Origin: Priapulus caudatus
Taxonomy: Eukaryota; Priapulida; Priapulimorpha; Priapulimorphida; Priapulidae
Length of the DNA: 27,598 nt
Direction: 5' to 3'
Assembly: GCF_000485595.1 (NCBI RefSeq)
Contig: NW_014577768.1
Span: forward strand, 137,291-164,888
Below are positions 1 through 10,585 of this stretch, in pieces (the first letter of the stretch is position 1; every line of letters begins with the position of its first letter). The notes below the pieces were generated by a model. That model did no database searches. It was not told where the DNA came from and saw only the letters and a program-made list of their open reading frames with translations. The position numbers and the translations under genes are program-made.

Positions 1-238
1 CATTCTCCACTAGCTTCTCCCCTCCTCCTTCTCCCCTTCCTCCTTCTCCACCAGCTTCTCCCCCTCCTCCTTCTCCCCTTCCTCTTTCTCCACTAGCTTC
101 TCCCCTTCCTCTTTCTCCACCAGCTTCTCCCTTCTCCCCTTCCTCATTCTCCACCAGCTTCTCCCCCTCCTTCTCCACCAGCTTCTCCCTTCTCCCCTTC
201 CTCATTCTCCATCAGCTCCTCCCCCTCCCCCTCCCTAC
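1..238. repeat. CT-rich polypyrimidine minisatellite
   Basis: The plus strand is almost all C and T, built from irregular repeats of TTCTCCACYAGCTTCTCC separated by runs such as CCTCCTTCTCCCC. At least seven copies of the core are visible at uneven spacing of roughly 24 to 41 bases. Read on the minus strand the core gives Glu-Lys-Leu-Val-Glu-Lys, but the spacing does not keep frame and stops appear, so I do not call it coding. The array runs off the left edge of the window. Confidence 0.85.
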
Positions 239-396
239 ACAGCTCCTTCGCTACCCTGTACCAGAACTTGGTATTTTACACAAACCTTCAAGTGTACACA
301 ACCTATCCTAACACAAAGACAAGCTGTCATTGGTCGGATCGGGGTGGGGCGGGGCTATCTCAGATATTTCGCACTCGTCAGATATTTCGCGCGACA
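239..396. other. short non-coding spacer with an 18-bp direct repeat
   Basis: No gene is seen. The only structure is CAGATATTTCGC at 361-372, repeated at 379-390, just before dispersed repeat copy A. Confidence 0.5.
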
Positions 397-1638
397 CCGG
401 CGCAGGTCTCCACAGCGGCCAGCAGATGGTCTGTAGTTTTAGAAGATGACAATGAAGACTTTGTTCTAAATAAGACGGCTACATAAGGGCAATATACACA
501 CCTTTGAATTTCTTGACTAGTCAGTCAAAGGGCTTGCTGGGGGTCCATTATGCAGAGCTTCCAATTAAAATGGCCCATGAAATTGTCAAGTGGAATTGTG
601 TTTTTCGGAACCCCAAAGAAAATGTCTCCCTCTTACACGCACCCCCTCCCTGATCAATCACGCATTCAGGCGTAAACAATAACAGAGATGAAATTGTGTT
701 GAGTTTGTGGCTCTTGACGCACGTGCATTGGCGTACAAGACTGTTGGACGCACAGGCACTTGAAACGTCTCAATAAAAATAAATGTTCACACAATTTTTC
801 ACAATGATTGACCTCTTGTGTGCAAAATAGGTGAACGTATGTGAAACATATACGGTTAGTGCTTACTGTGACATGTCGGTGACTAACTGACACTACTAAA
901 TTGGTAAAATGTTTCATGCACCTTAAGAAATTCTGAGAAATTACGCGGTTATCATCGCAGAACTCCCCAACACCGCCCATCCTGATGTCATGAAGCTATA
1001 TGTAAGCAAACATGCGTGTTGCGAGGTGTCTGCCCCCGATATCCATTTCAATGCCCGCTAAGCCAAGCATAAAACGCGCGGGTAAGACGGCACACACACA
1101 GCTACGTTCATTGGTTAAAACCATCGACTAGCGCGGTTAGGGATTTTCGGAATTATTTAATTTTAAGAAAAACATCAATGTTCAATGAATGACGCACTTG
1201 TTCACTTCCGAAAGCGGGTAAAAATGCCGAATTTTTCCACTTCGATGCGAAATGCATCGGCCGGGCATTTCATTGTTTACGAAGAGTAAACAGGCTGGCG
1301 AGAGACAGTCGGTACAGTAACGGGTCACGTCGTTGATGCTCCATTCATGTCCATCAGCGAAGAAGGCGGAGCTTATTCTGATTACGGAGATGCGAAAGTG
1401 CTACAAAAGGACGTAGCGCAGTGCTATAAACAGCGTGTTATTTTCGTATTTGTGGCAAACTCTATCGTAGCAAACGGTTCTAGTATAGCAGAATGCCCTA
1501 GTTTCTGAGATCGGCGATTTGGTGGTCCAATGGGTACCCATCTTTAAAAATATAAAAGACTGGAGCGGCGTAGGCTGTGATTGGAAGACACAAAGTGTCA
1601 ATCCTCAGCGCGCCTCGTCATCATGGCCGCATCACGTA
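397..1638 (+). mobile_element. Dispersed repeat family 1, copy A (uninterrupted)
   Basis: This 1.24-kb segment matches the reverse complement of 11439-14736 along its length once two insertions are removed from the latter. Matching landmarks include TGTAGTTTTAGAAGAT near 430, CAGGCGTAAACAATAACAGA near 668, and the stretch around 1240-1280. Both copies begin at CCGGCGCA and end near GGCCGCATCACGT. No long reading frame is kept between copies: the best candidate (980 to 666, minus) is broken by frame-shifting indels and a stop in copy B, so this is probably a non-autonomous element. It is the empty-site control for both insertions in copy B: GTCGTT at 1329-1334 and CATAA at 1068-1072 are single-copy here. 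Its superfamily is not recognised. Confidence 0.85.
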
Positions 1639-1814
1639 TAGAAACACCCTACAATCGCATAGTATTGTACGTGATATAAAAAAAACTAATAGGTTTCCGA
1701 GGTCTTTGTTGGGGAATACTGCTCGTTGGTTTGAAGGCTGTAGCAATAGTGATGGGTATATGTAATAGTAATAGGTAATAAATATTAGCAATGTAATAAT
1801 TTAGTCTTTTTTTT

Positions 1815-1844
1815 TCTTCTCTCTCTCTCTACCTCTCTCTTTCT

Positions 1845-1937
<93 letters not shown>

Positions 1938-1998
1938 CACACTACACAAACAATAACACAACACACACAACACACACACAACACACAACACACACACA

Positions 1999-2029
<31 letters not shown>

Positions 2030-2096
2030 CACCACACACACACACACAACACACCACACACACACACACACACACACCAACACACACACACAACAC

Positions 2097-2127
<31 letters not shown>

Positions 2128-2180
2128 CACACACCACACACCACCACACACAACACACACACACACACACACACACACAC
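1815..2180. repeat. (TC)n then (CA)n compound microsatellite
   Basis: A short TC tract leads into about 330 bases of CA dinucleotides with scattered single-base interruptions. The cysteine/valine-rich reading frames across it are artefacts of the dinucleotide. Confidence 0.97.
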
Positions 2181-2303
2181 CTCCCCCTCTCTCTCTCTCT
2201 CTCTCTCTCTCGCTATATATATATATATATATATCTATGTCTCTTTGTCTTTCTGTCTCTCTGTCTCGTTGCCTCTCTGTATCTCTGTGTCTCTGTCTCG
2301 CCG

Positions 2304-2335
<32 letters not shown>

Positions 2336-2374
2336 GCTCTATTTTTCTCTCTCTCTTTCTCTCTCTCTTGTCGT
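2181..2374. repeat. (TC)n-(TA)n-(TC/TG) compound microsatellite
   Basis: TC repeats to about 2211, a pure TA tract at about 2213-2233, then irregular CTCT/CTGT repeats to about 2370. It is continuous with the preceding CA tract, making a compound tract of about 560 bases. Confidence 0.95.
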
Positions 2375-3884
2375 CGACCTGGTCCCATACACGCACATAT
2401 CATACATATAATTCTAAAAGGTCTCGCACATTTACTACAAAAATTGCTATATATCTTTGCCTGCTACATGCTAATCACCAGTCGCGAGCGATTGTGGGAC
2501 GTATCAATTGACATTCCAATCATTCAGTCTCGTGTATTACGGAAGGTGACATTAGCCGAGTAATGAACAGATTTAAAATTTATTTGACGGATTAAATAAG
2601 ATAATTAGCACTAATTGATGCACGGTCTATTTTTGCGGAATGGGGTGACCTATTCGGACCGGGGAACACACGAAAACGGGCCATAAAAACACCGCAGCTA
2701 CCCTGAATAATTCATAGATAGATTTTGATTTAACTTTTGTCATTATCTCATTCTAACTTTCTTACTGGGCACAAAATCAATATAAACGTAGTCGACTCGG
2801 TAGGTCTGTCATCAACATTACACACATCTTACACCGATAAATGCGCCGTCGAAAGTAACAAATACACTCTAGAGTGCACTGTGGTGACATCTGCCGAGGA
2901 GAAATGCATACACACATGCAATCGAGACTTGGCCGTAAAACCATATGTAACAAACGCTGCTTTTGATGGCGGCAGCACCTGTTTGTAATAGATATCTGTG
3001 CATTTCTGCGAGATTGCTTGTGTTGGCACTGAATGTCAATAAACATGTACGCCAGAGGCAGACGTCATTATTATACTGCTATACTATAGAAATCACCAAA
3101 TGAGCAATGTACCTTGATATTGGTCTCACTAAATTTTATCGTTTTGCATTGCCGTCGTCGTTCTCTTCACACATATACCTTGCAATTCGTCGCCGTTACG
3201 CAGGCGTTTGATGTATTGCTATTTGGATTTTGAATGTTCTTTAGTAGGTCGTGACAGTGCATCACGCGTACTGTCAGTGTCTTCGCGTGTCATAAAGATT
3301 TGAATACCATGTTTCAAAAAGTTTCAAAATAGTTTTTACCATGGTTTATAACAAATATTGTTTATTATGCTGGGAGTCGCCTGGAGTTTCATTGAATTCA
3401 ACGTGTTTATTTCAATTAAAGTCTTTTTCAATGCCGGCTGTTTCATAGTGTTTCGCCTTTTTATAGATACTAGACGTATGAGTTAAACTGTTTTCTATTC
3501 ATTAATATTGATTTTTCTTTTCATGGTACGAATTGAGAGTTTTTCCATAGAATCCCTCAGATTTCGGTGCGCTTTCAAATTCGCTGTTTTGCATTTCGTC
3601 GTGTATTCCCGGAACAAATTAAAAAAGAATTCTATAGTATTGGTACTGTACTTGCCGCACTGACTAAATTATATACTCTAATTTGCTTGTGAATCACTCT
3701 GTACATGCTTAGTGATGGAAACGCAAGTATTCAACATTAATAGTGGAGCGCTATACAACGCCGTCTGTATCGACTAAATAACATAATTCCGGCTTCATCT
3801 AGCTTCTATATGAAATAAGCACGCAATCGTTGTTATGCAGCAGGTTTCTAGACTCGAAAATTGCAAATAACGACTAGTCAAGAA
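2375..3884. other. Non-coding stretch, nothing recognised
   Basis: About 1.5 kb of AT-rich DNA. The frames on either strand are short (under 110 codons), lack recognisable motifs and overlap each other. No exon, transposon end or RNA gene could be supported. Since the minus-strand exon at 4233-6001 splices toward this side, part of it may be intron. Confidence 0.5.
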
Positions 3885-4165
3885 TAATACACTCACGCGC
3901 ACCCATTCACGCACGCACGCCAACTACAACGCACGTCAACACACGAACACACGCGATCGTATGCACGCACGCATGCACACAAGTAGGCCTACGCATATTC
4001 ACACACGCACACGCGGGCACACGCACTCACGCACACTCGCCCGCACGCACACACATAAATACGCGTGTTTACACACGCGCGCGCGCGCACGCACGCGCAC
4101 ACATAAATACGCGTGTTTACACACGCGCGCGCGCGCACGCACGCGCACACACTAATACACATGCA
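3885..4165. repeat. Alternating CA/CG tract with a 48-bp tandem duplication
   Basis: The tract is mostly alternating pyrimidine-purine (CACG, CGCG, CACA). Within it a 48-base unit beginning ACACATAAATACGCGTG occurs at 4051-4098 and again, essentially identical, at 4099-4146, with a partial third copy after that. Each unit carries a CGCGCGCGCGCG run. It ends about 70 bases from the splice donor of the minus-strand exon, so it lies in the following intron of that gene. Confidence 0.9.
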
Positions 4166-4226
4166 TACATCACAGCTGGTCCGAATAACATCGTCAGCAC
4201 ATTCAGCCACGGTTGAAGTCACGGTC

Positions 4227-4232
4227 ACTTAC
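4227..4232 (-). other. Candidate 5' splice donor GTAAGT
   Basis: On the minus strand the open frame reads CGAAC then GTAAGTG. GTAAGT is the consensus donor hexamer, and the apparent TAA stop of the frame lies inside it. The simplest reading is that the coding frame does not stop here but is spliced to an exon at lower coordinates or outside the window. No matching downstream exon was identified. Confidence 0.7.
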
Positions 4233-6001
4233 GTTCGGTAGTAGGTGTGAACAGACACTGCCTGATCAAATATCGACTTGGGATGCGGCAGCTTCCGGCC
4301 CGTCAGCGAAACAAACCTCTTCCCGGCCCTGCGTCTGCTGCTGGCGCCCCCGATCTCAGACAGACGCCTCCCGTCCGCCGACTTGCGCGTCTCTCCCTGC
4401 TCCCAATCCTCGCTCCAGTAGTTGCTATCGTACTGACCGCCCCCTGCCTTACCCGCGCTAGACAGCGCCACTGGCGGCTGCTTCGTGTACCATTTACGAC
4501 CGTGGATAGAGTTACTGACGGCGCCACGGTCGAGCAGGGACGTCGTTAGCGGCATGCCCCGCTGCCGCCGACGTGGCGAAGCAAACAGACAGGACGGCGT
4601 CGTCAGCATGATGCTGTCGCTCTGCCGACGTCCGCCACGCGTGCAGCGCTCGAAGGTCGGCGAAACGGGCATCTGCTTCGTCGTCGACGATTCGGACTTC
4701 CGACGGATGCTGTCGCGGCCCACCTTAGAGAAGATATCGGCGTCCTTCTCATCGACCTTGACGTCGGCGTCGACTCGGCGTGGGGGCGTCGGCGACGCGG
4801 GCTCCTGACCTCGCTTTTCGGCCGAGAACTCGTCGCACGTTAGCTTCAGCCAGTTGCGCAGGTCGTCGGAAACGACGAGGTTGTCGCTGACGGCGCCAAC
4901 GGTGACGTCCGGCGAGCTGCTGATGCTGCTGTCGCTGCGCCGTCGGTTGCGGTACGTGTATTCGCCGCTATCGAACTCGCTCTGCCGCCGCAGGACTCTG
5001 TAGTCGTGCACGTCGCTGTGCCGCTTGCTGAACTGCTTCTGCAGCAGACGGGGCGAGTGGTCGTGGAACCGCCTACACGGGGACGAGCTCCTCTCTTCAG
5101 TTTTCGGCACTGCGATCGACTCGCCCTGCTTCTTCGGTGAGTGCTTGCTGCGACTCTGCGCAGCTTGATGTGCGTCGGCCGAGTGGTTCTCCGGCGGAGC
5201 GGGACTTCTGCTGCGCGGACTGGTGCGAGGACTTCTTGCTTTCTTCTTCCGCAGCTTCAACGCAAACATTCCGTCCTTGGCGGCGTCCTTGGCGGTGTCC
5301 TTGACGGCCTCCCCGCCCTGCTGCTGCAGCTGTTGCTGCTGCAGCTCCGATGCTTTCTTATTGCGCTCTTCAGCCTCAACGAAGTACTGGTCGTAAATCT
5401 CGTTGAGAGAATACATTGAGCTGTGGCAGGGACTGCTCGTGTCGTGACGGTCGTCGCCGTAGGCGACGGTGCGCAGCGGCGACACGGGCGACATGCTGCC
5501 TGGCGGAGAAACCGTCGGCGTGAAGCTAATGCTGCCGCGATGACTCGACGAACCGCTCGACCCGCCATCTGTCTTCCTATCGGGACTCGTGTCGGCAGCG
5601 CGCTGCAGCGACGCGAGGGTGTCGATGTTGAGGCTTGACCGACGGCCAGAGGGCGGCGGGGGCGGTGGCAGCGGCGGGTCGTCGCTGACGTCCTGCTGCT
5701 GCTGCTGGCGCATCTGCGACATCGTGTCGATGCTGTACCCTTTAGAGAGCTGCACGGCGATGTTTGAGCGCCGGTCGCCGATTTCCGGCAGTTTTCTCCT
5801 CGGTCGCGTCGGCGGCGTGTCCAGCTCCTGCACGAGCCCCTGCACGGTGGTCAGCGTAAGACTCGGACGACGAGCAGGAACGACCTTGCTCCCGACCGGT
5901 GACGACTTTCCGTCCGGTTTCGGCGATTCGTTGAGTTCGCGATCCAAGTAGAGGACGACCGGATCTGGAACCGGATCCAAGTCGCTCGGCGACAGTTCCA
6001 T
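4233..6001 (-). CDS. Large exon of a Ser/Pro/Arg-rich, probably disordered protein with seven RRxS motifs
   Basis: An open frame of about 590 codons, far longer and more GC-rich than anything nearby, runs from the first Met at 6001 to a splice donor after 4233. I do not recognise the family. Visible features: RRxS motifs at residues 44-47, 120-123, 338-341, 353-356, 433-436, 458-461 and 545-548; many Ser-Pro and Thr-Pro pairs; poly-Gln at 99-103 and 221-228; a DDPPLPPPPPP profilin/EVH1-type proline run at about 107-117; a basic LRKKKARSPRTSPRSRSP stretch at about 250-267; and one more ordered-looking patch around 379-395. No signal peptide, membrane segment or enzyme motif is seen. The composition suggests an intracellular scaffold or cytoskeletal/signalling adaptor regulated by basophilic kinases and 14-3-3 proteins, which is inference. 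The frame is also open upstream of this Met as far as a possible acceptor, so the true protein start may lie in an earlier exon. It is partial at both ends. Confidence 0.75.
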
Positions 6002-6036
6002 TTTCAGATCCGATTGTGACGAGATAGTGCGGGCCG

Positions 6037-6038
6037 CT
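6037..6038 (-). other. Possible 3' splice acceptor (CTAG) of the large exon
   Basis: On the minus strand the sequence CAATCTTCTAG precedes CGGCCCGC, with the frame open from there through to the Met at 6001. In-frame TAG codons appear further upstream in the CTA repeat at 6104-6131, so the exon must begin between there and 6001. The pyrimidine tract is weak. The alternative is that 6001 is the true start codon of a 5' coding exon. Confidence 0.4.
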
Positions 6039-6103
6039 AGAAGATTGTGGTAATGATACAGGTGTTATCAGAAGTAAGATTAAAGCAGGTAATAATAACC
6101 CGA

Positions 6104-6131
6104 TACTACTACTACTACTACTACTACTACT
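6104..6131. repeat. (CTA)n trinucleotide microsatellite
   Basis: About nine uninterrupted CTA/ACT units, about 70 bases upstream of the possible acceptor of the minus-strand exon. Confidence 0.95.
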
Positions 6132-6952
6132 AATTAGGATAACAGATAATATTAAGTAGTATTATTATAATTATTTTTATCATCATTATTAATATTAATA
6201 TCATCTGTTAATATTGTAATCCTTGGGTACACAGATATGGTGGATAGCTTTGAGAAACATAACACGTCTTACCACTACCGACACGACAGCAAAGTTGTAG
6301 GTAGACACAGCACAACAGACATGTAGCGAGAAGGGAGAACGAGAGCTATCACGCCAGAGCGTGCGCAGTGACAGTCAGCTCGACTGTAATACCACTGCAC
6401 AATAGAGGGTTATTTCTCTCGATTCCCTGTCCTGCTTGAGCATGCACGTCACAGCCTTCTCTGCTATTATCATAAAGGATTTTACGCCTGCAGCGATCGG
6501 CGGCCATCTTGCTATATATAGACCGTGCATGTCATGCGTGTGTAAAAAAAACACAGGAAAGTGTGAAATAACATTGTCAACAACGTCATGACATGATGTA
6601 TATATATATACATTCATCGAGCGTTTTCCTCGCCAGAGAATAACATTACACAGTTTACACAACTCGCAGTCGGTAAGCTTCCGCGTAGCGTCGAACGGAA
6701 AATTGAGGTGCGGACGTTTTAAGCACACGGTAAAGGGATAATCTCGGATACGAACATTAACGCGCCGTCTCTTTGTGTCGCGTTCAGAATACGCTTGATG
6801 CTGCTTAAACTCACAGCGATCGGTTAGTTACGCCACTGATCGGCGTGCGTCATCTGAGTAGCAAGTTGTAGAAAGTTCCACGTGTTTTCTTGGTAAATAC
6901 GCTACGTTTCTGCTGAAGGGGTAATTTAATTTGCGTTGGATATACACGAGTA
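6132..6952. other. Non-coding stretch, nothing recognised
   Basis: AT-rich at the left (runs of ATTATTA), then mixed composition. The only long frame (6728 to 6375, minus) has no recognisable motif and unremarkable codon content. It may be intron or upstream region of the gene at 4233-6001. Confidence 0.45.
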
Positions 6953-7017
6953 AAAATAAATTGAACGCGGTACGTCTGTCTATGGCATAGACATACGTAC
7001 CGCTTTAAATTTATTTT
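6953..7017. repeat. Near-perfect 32-bp hairpin with a one-base loop
   Basis: The left arm 6953-6984 and the reverse complement of the right arm 6986-7017 agree at 29 of 32 positions. The centre is GTCTATG-G-CATAGAC, and the inner arm carries CGGTACGT. The outer ends are AT-rich (AAAATAAATT). It does not resemble any of the other repeats in the window. It could be a cruciform-forming palindrome, a small foldback element, or a transcribed hairpin. The lack of a loop argues against a typical miRNA precursor. Confidence 0.9.
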
Positions 7018-7608
7018 AAACAGAGCGAACTAGACTCTATGCGATGCCACGTTTGCGAATTAAATATAATGGAAAATGTGTTCCCATCCAATTGCTTTTA
7101 TATATAAAAATGCAATCAATCGCAATCATTTTCGCTCGCATATGGCACTAGTTCCTGGTTATGGTTTCACTCCTTTTACGTCGGCATTTCCAGACGATAG
7201 CATGTTCTTCGTACGAGCCTAGCTTTGTCTGCAATAATTTCGCGGATGTTGCGTTTAATTGTCGAGTACTTCCGCTTGCATTGAGAGAAGTTCATGAACA
7301 GTCTCCGTATTTTCAATTCAAAATCTAATAGAAATGGAGAATGAATGTCTAAAAAACCAGCGCTGTCATGTTTCCACTATACCCGAAGGCAAGTACAGTA
7401 AACAGCGAACTGTTGCGACTACAACGATTACCGAAAAAAACTCGTCCCGCAAAGCCTTGAAGAGTGTAGCTCTTTTCACCTCATCGCAAAAATGCACAAC
7501 AGCCTTTTTATATTATTCCAGGCAGTCAGACACGGATCGACGTCGGGGATCTTTCATTTGTCACCCATCGGACGAATTCGAATCGCATAGAAATATCTAT
7601 ACAAGATA

Positions 7609-7609
<1 letters not shown>
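7018..7609. other. Non-coding stretch, nothing recognised
   Basis: Mixed-composition DNA with one 91-codon plus-strand frame (7334-7609) that shows no recognisable motif and runs up to the adjacent TC microsatellite. I do not support it as a gene. Confidence 0.45.
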
Positions 7610-7693
<84 letters not shown>

Positions 7694-7707
7694 TCTCGCT
7701 CTCTCTC

Positions 7708-7797
<90 letters not shown>
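7610..7797. repeat. (CT)n microsatellite, about 188 bp
   Basis: Nearly pure CT repeats with a few interruptions (CTAT, CTCG, CTCC, CTTT). The Arg-Glu repeat frames on the minus strand are products of the dinucleotide. Confidence 0.97.
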
Positions 7798-7800
<3 letters not shown>

Positions 7801-8250
7801 GATTCCCATGTTTATTTCTGTGGGTTCCATCATGCAGGCTGATATGCTCCATGACATTTTATGTTCCGTTGCAAAATGAGCGTGTTGCCGATAAGTGACC
7901 GTAATTCTAATTTCTCTAACGTGGCCACTGACAGGCTGCAATCCCTTTACGGACTCTTTGCTAATCAAATATCGCTTAACGTTGGAAACAAAAATTTGGC
8001 AAACCGTTTTCAATTTCATTGCTTTTTGTACCCCGATGTAGTCATTTCTCACGATGTTATTTGGTTCTGACGAGAACACTCCCACTATTTCGATCTAAGT
8101 ATCGCAGCCCAAGTTAATCAGCCAAGGGTAGAAGGAGGTACGGAATCGGCCAGGAAGTGCCGAGTGGCGGCGCTGCCCTCAGTACGTGTGCGAAAGTCTA
8201 CGTACGTCTCGCGTACCTATTCATATAGACTTCTAATTTTCATCCGCGTC
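7798..8250. other. Non-coding stretch, nothing recognised
   Basis: Unique-looking sequence. Short overlapping frames on both strands (7861-8070 plus; part of 8085-7597 minus) have no identifiable motifs. Confidence 0.4.
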
Positions 8251-8346
8251 GTCATCATCATCGTCATCATTATCATCACCATGATCTATCATCCATCATT
8301 ATTATCATTATCATCATCAGCAGCACCAGCATAATCATCATCATCA
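8251..8346. repeat. (CAT)n imperfect trinucleotide microsatellite
   Basis: About 95 bases of ATC/CAT repeats interrupted by CAC, CAG and ATT units. Confidence 0.92.
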
Positions 8347-8750
8347 ATAAACAACACCAACATCAGCCTCGCCGCAAATTGCTTGCGCAGTGATGATTAC
8401 TTCGAACGGAATTTGCTATTTTTGCGGTGATGGAAAATTACGTAGGCAAATTCGTGTTAATTAGCGACAATTAAACCAGACGTAATGTCACGGCGCTAAA
8501 ATAATACGCCTTTATCGTAATAGGTGTTAATAAGAATATATCATCAATATAACTAGACTTGTCGTCTTTTACCGATGCTAGACTGAGTAGCACTAAAACG
8601 CTGATATCGCTCACCCGCACGCCACGTTGTAAGGTGACTGCGGATATATACGGTTCTTTGTAGCGAGCAGAGACTGGCTGTGCGCATGTTCGCTATATGA
8701 AATACAGCTAGAATTACGCGTCTCAGTGCGGCCGCTATTTTCGCGAGATC
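8347..8750. other. Non-coding stretch, nothing recognised
   Basis: AT-rich with TAATTAGC-type words. No reading frame of note and no repeat partner in the window. Confidence 0.4.
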
Positions 8751-8847
8751 GCGTGCGTGCGCGCGGGCGGGCGTTCGGGCGTGCGTGCGTGAGCGAATGC
8801 GTGCGTGCGCGAGTGCTCGAGTGCGTGCGTGCGTGCGCGAGTGCGCT
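8751..8847. repeat. (GCGT)n alternating purine-pyrimidine repeat
   Basis: GCGTGCGTGCGCGCGGGCG and similar units over about 97 bases with GAGC and GTTC interruptions. High in CpG and in alternating purine-pyrimidine steps. Confidence 0.9.
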
Positions 8848-9020
8848 GGTAAATCTTACCGATCATCTGCGCATGTTTGCGTGCGGCGCAAGCATGCAGC
8901 GATGCGAGCCAAGGGTCTCCATTCTGCCTTCTGCTCTGCGCATCATGGTGCGATACAGTTACTAACAGAGCGTATATCTGAAACCGTTCACACACACTCA
9001 GCCGGGGGTCGCGGAGGTGC

Positions 9021-9091
9021 GAGAGGATGAGGAGGAGGAGGAGGAGGAGAAGGAGGAGGAGGAGCAGGAGGAGGAAGAGAAGGAAAAGGAG
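9021..9091. repeat. (GGA)n polypurine tract
   Basis: About 70 bases made almost entirely of G and A, mostly GGA units (one GCA near the middle). The poly-Glu frame on plus and the poly-Leu frame on minus are composition artefacts. Confidence 0.95.
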
Positions 9092-10515
9092 TTGACGCGG
9101 CGGCACGGCAGGAGGCGGCATCATGAACATGCCTTCAATTTCCTTAATAGAACTTATATAACGAGCCAAATGTTACGCGGACGTCGACTTTATTTAATAA
9201 TTGTCGTGTTTGTCGGTGGCGGCACACGCCAGCCACATTTCTCAGATTAAATTCTCAGATTCTCGCGCGTTTGTCGTTGTCGCGGGCTGTCTGGGTTATG
9301 TAACACGAACACGGTTAAATATATAGCGAGTCCGTCGACTGTCGTTCGCTGCAAAGCGAAGCTAGACGCGTTCGTTCGAAAACGGCTCGACGGAAAGCCA
9401 TCTCCATCTCTAATTTAACAAGCCTCGTCTTTGTCGTCAATTTATCTCTGCGTTGCCATGCGTTACCATGCCCATGCATTACCATGCTCACTCACTACAT
9501 CGGGTCGGTTTTTGGAGTGTTATCTTGGCTACGTGTGCAATGAACAAATTGGCTGTATAATGTATTTTCATGCTACGATCTATTTGGCGTTTGCAGAAAC
9601 GTTACTGTTAGTGGAGTTATATTTTGCCGATTCGCTCTATCTAGCCACGCCACAGCTCTCCATGAAATATTATTTTTAAGATTCAAGGTTTCCTAACGCA
9701 TTTCAAGATTATTGCGAGATTTTCTCTTGGTAACCAGAATGTAACCGCGTTCACAGGCAGTTAGCATAGGTCTCTATTAAATTTCGCTGTGGTAATGTGA
9801 AAATTGAAAACACGCTTATAAAATTCAACTAGAAAATCTGTAATGGAGACAAATGAAGACAGATATAGACATATCCGCGGTATTACATCTTGTTACCATT
9901 CGGCTGCATTTTAATTTCAATATATATTTGATTAAGCATATGCACTGTAGCAATTTCTACCTAACGGTGAAACGGCATTTACTACCTCGACAGTACAACC
10001 ACGTACGTGAAGAAATGAAAGGTTGCCCTCATCTTATAGGTCAAAATGTCAACCGGTTGCCTCATTTCTGTATCAATGGAGTGGCACTTTGTCGTCTGAT
10101 TTCGCATTTGCTCCTTGTGCAGAGTTACCCTGTCAAATGAGCGTATGTGACATAACGTAGCACTAATGCCATCTCTGACAATCACCACTTCTGCTAGCGC
10201 TACCCATATACACAGAAGCAGTTCGTCGTACAACTCTGCGAAATGTGTCTGATGAACAATATATTGCTGTAATAGTTGAAATAATCACATTGCCATGACC
10301 TGCGCGCGACACAGTCGCGTGTCAAACTGCATAATTAATGTCACAGAAACGCCTGTGTAATTGTGTAAGCCCAAACGCTGCTGCCCGTTTGCACTCGAAC
10401 AGCGCCGAGGCCAACGATAGCATGGATGTCAGTCAGGTTTCCCCTTTACTCCATGTGCGCATACGGTACGTGTTACGCATTTGTATTAAAACAATATATA
10501 TTAGCATCGATACAC
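9092..10515. other. Non-coding stretch, nothing recognised
   Basis: About 1.4 kb of unique-looking DNA. Several 70-95 codon frames (for example 9431-9679 and 9853-10140, plus) have no motif I can name and no neighbouring splice signals that convinced me. ACCATGC recurs at 9460-9490 as a small direct repeat. Confidence 0.45.
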
Positions 10516-10585
10516 ATCAAGAATACATAATAGAGATGTGTAAGAGTAATGTGTAGAGACTTATTCTCTATTATGTACTCTTGAT
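10516..10585. repeat. Inverted repeat with 21-bp arms and 28-base loop
   Basis: Arm 10516-10536 (ATCAAGAATACATAATAGAGA reading outward) is the reverse complement of 10565-10585 with one mismatch. In addition GATACACATCAA occurs in direct orientation at 10509-10520 and 10583-10594, so the structure combines direct and inverted copies of the same words. It may be the remnant of a small foldback element. Confidence 0.85.

Noticed and set aside
1-238. Coding repeat (Glu-Lys-Leu-Val-Glu-Lys) on the minus strand
   Set aside because: Repeat spacing is not a multiple of three and stops occur in the relevant frames.
666-980. 104-codon minus frame inside family 1 copy A
   Set aside because: About 60 codons align with copy B in frame, but most differences change the amino acid, and copy B has a 2-base shift and a stop upstream. 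No sign of purifying selection.
1829-2563. Overlapping 80-115 codon frames rich in Val-Cys, Arg-Glu or Leu-Ser
   Set aside because: They are translations of CA, CT and TA microsatellites in several frames at once.
8735-9169. 144-codon minus frame with a poly-Leu stretch resembling a membrane segment
   Set aside because: The Leu run is the complement of the GGA repeat, and the rest overlaps the GCGT repeat.
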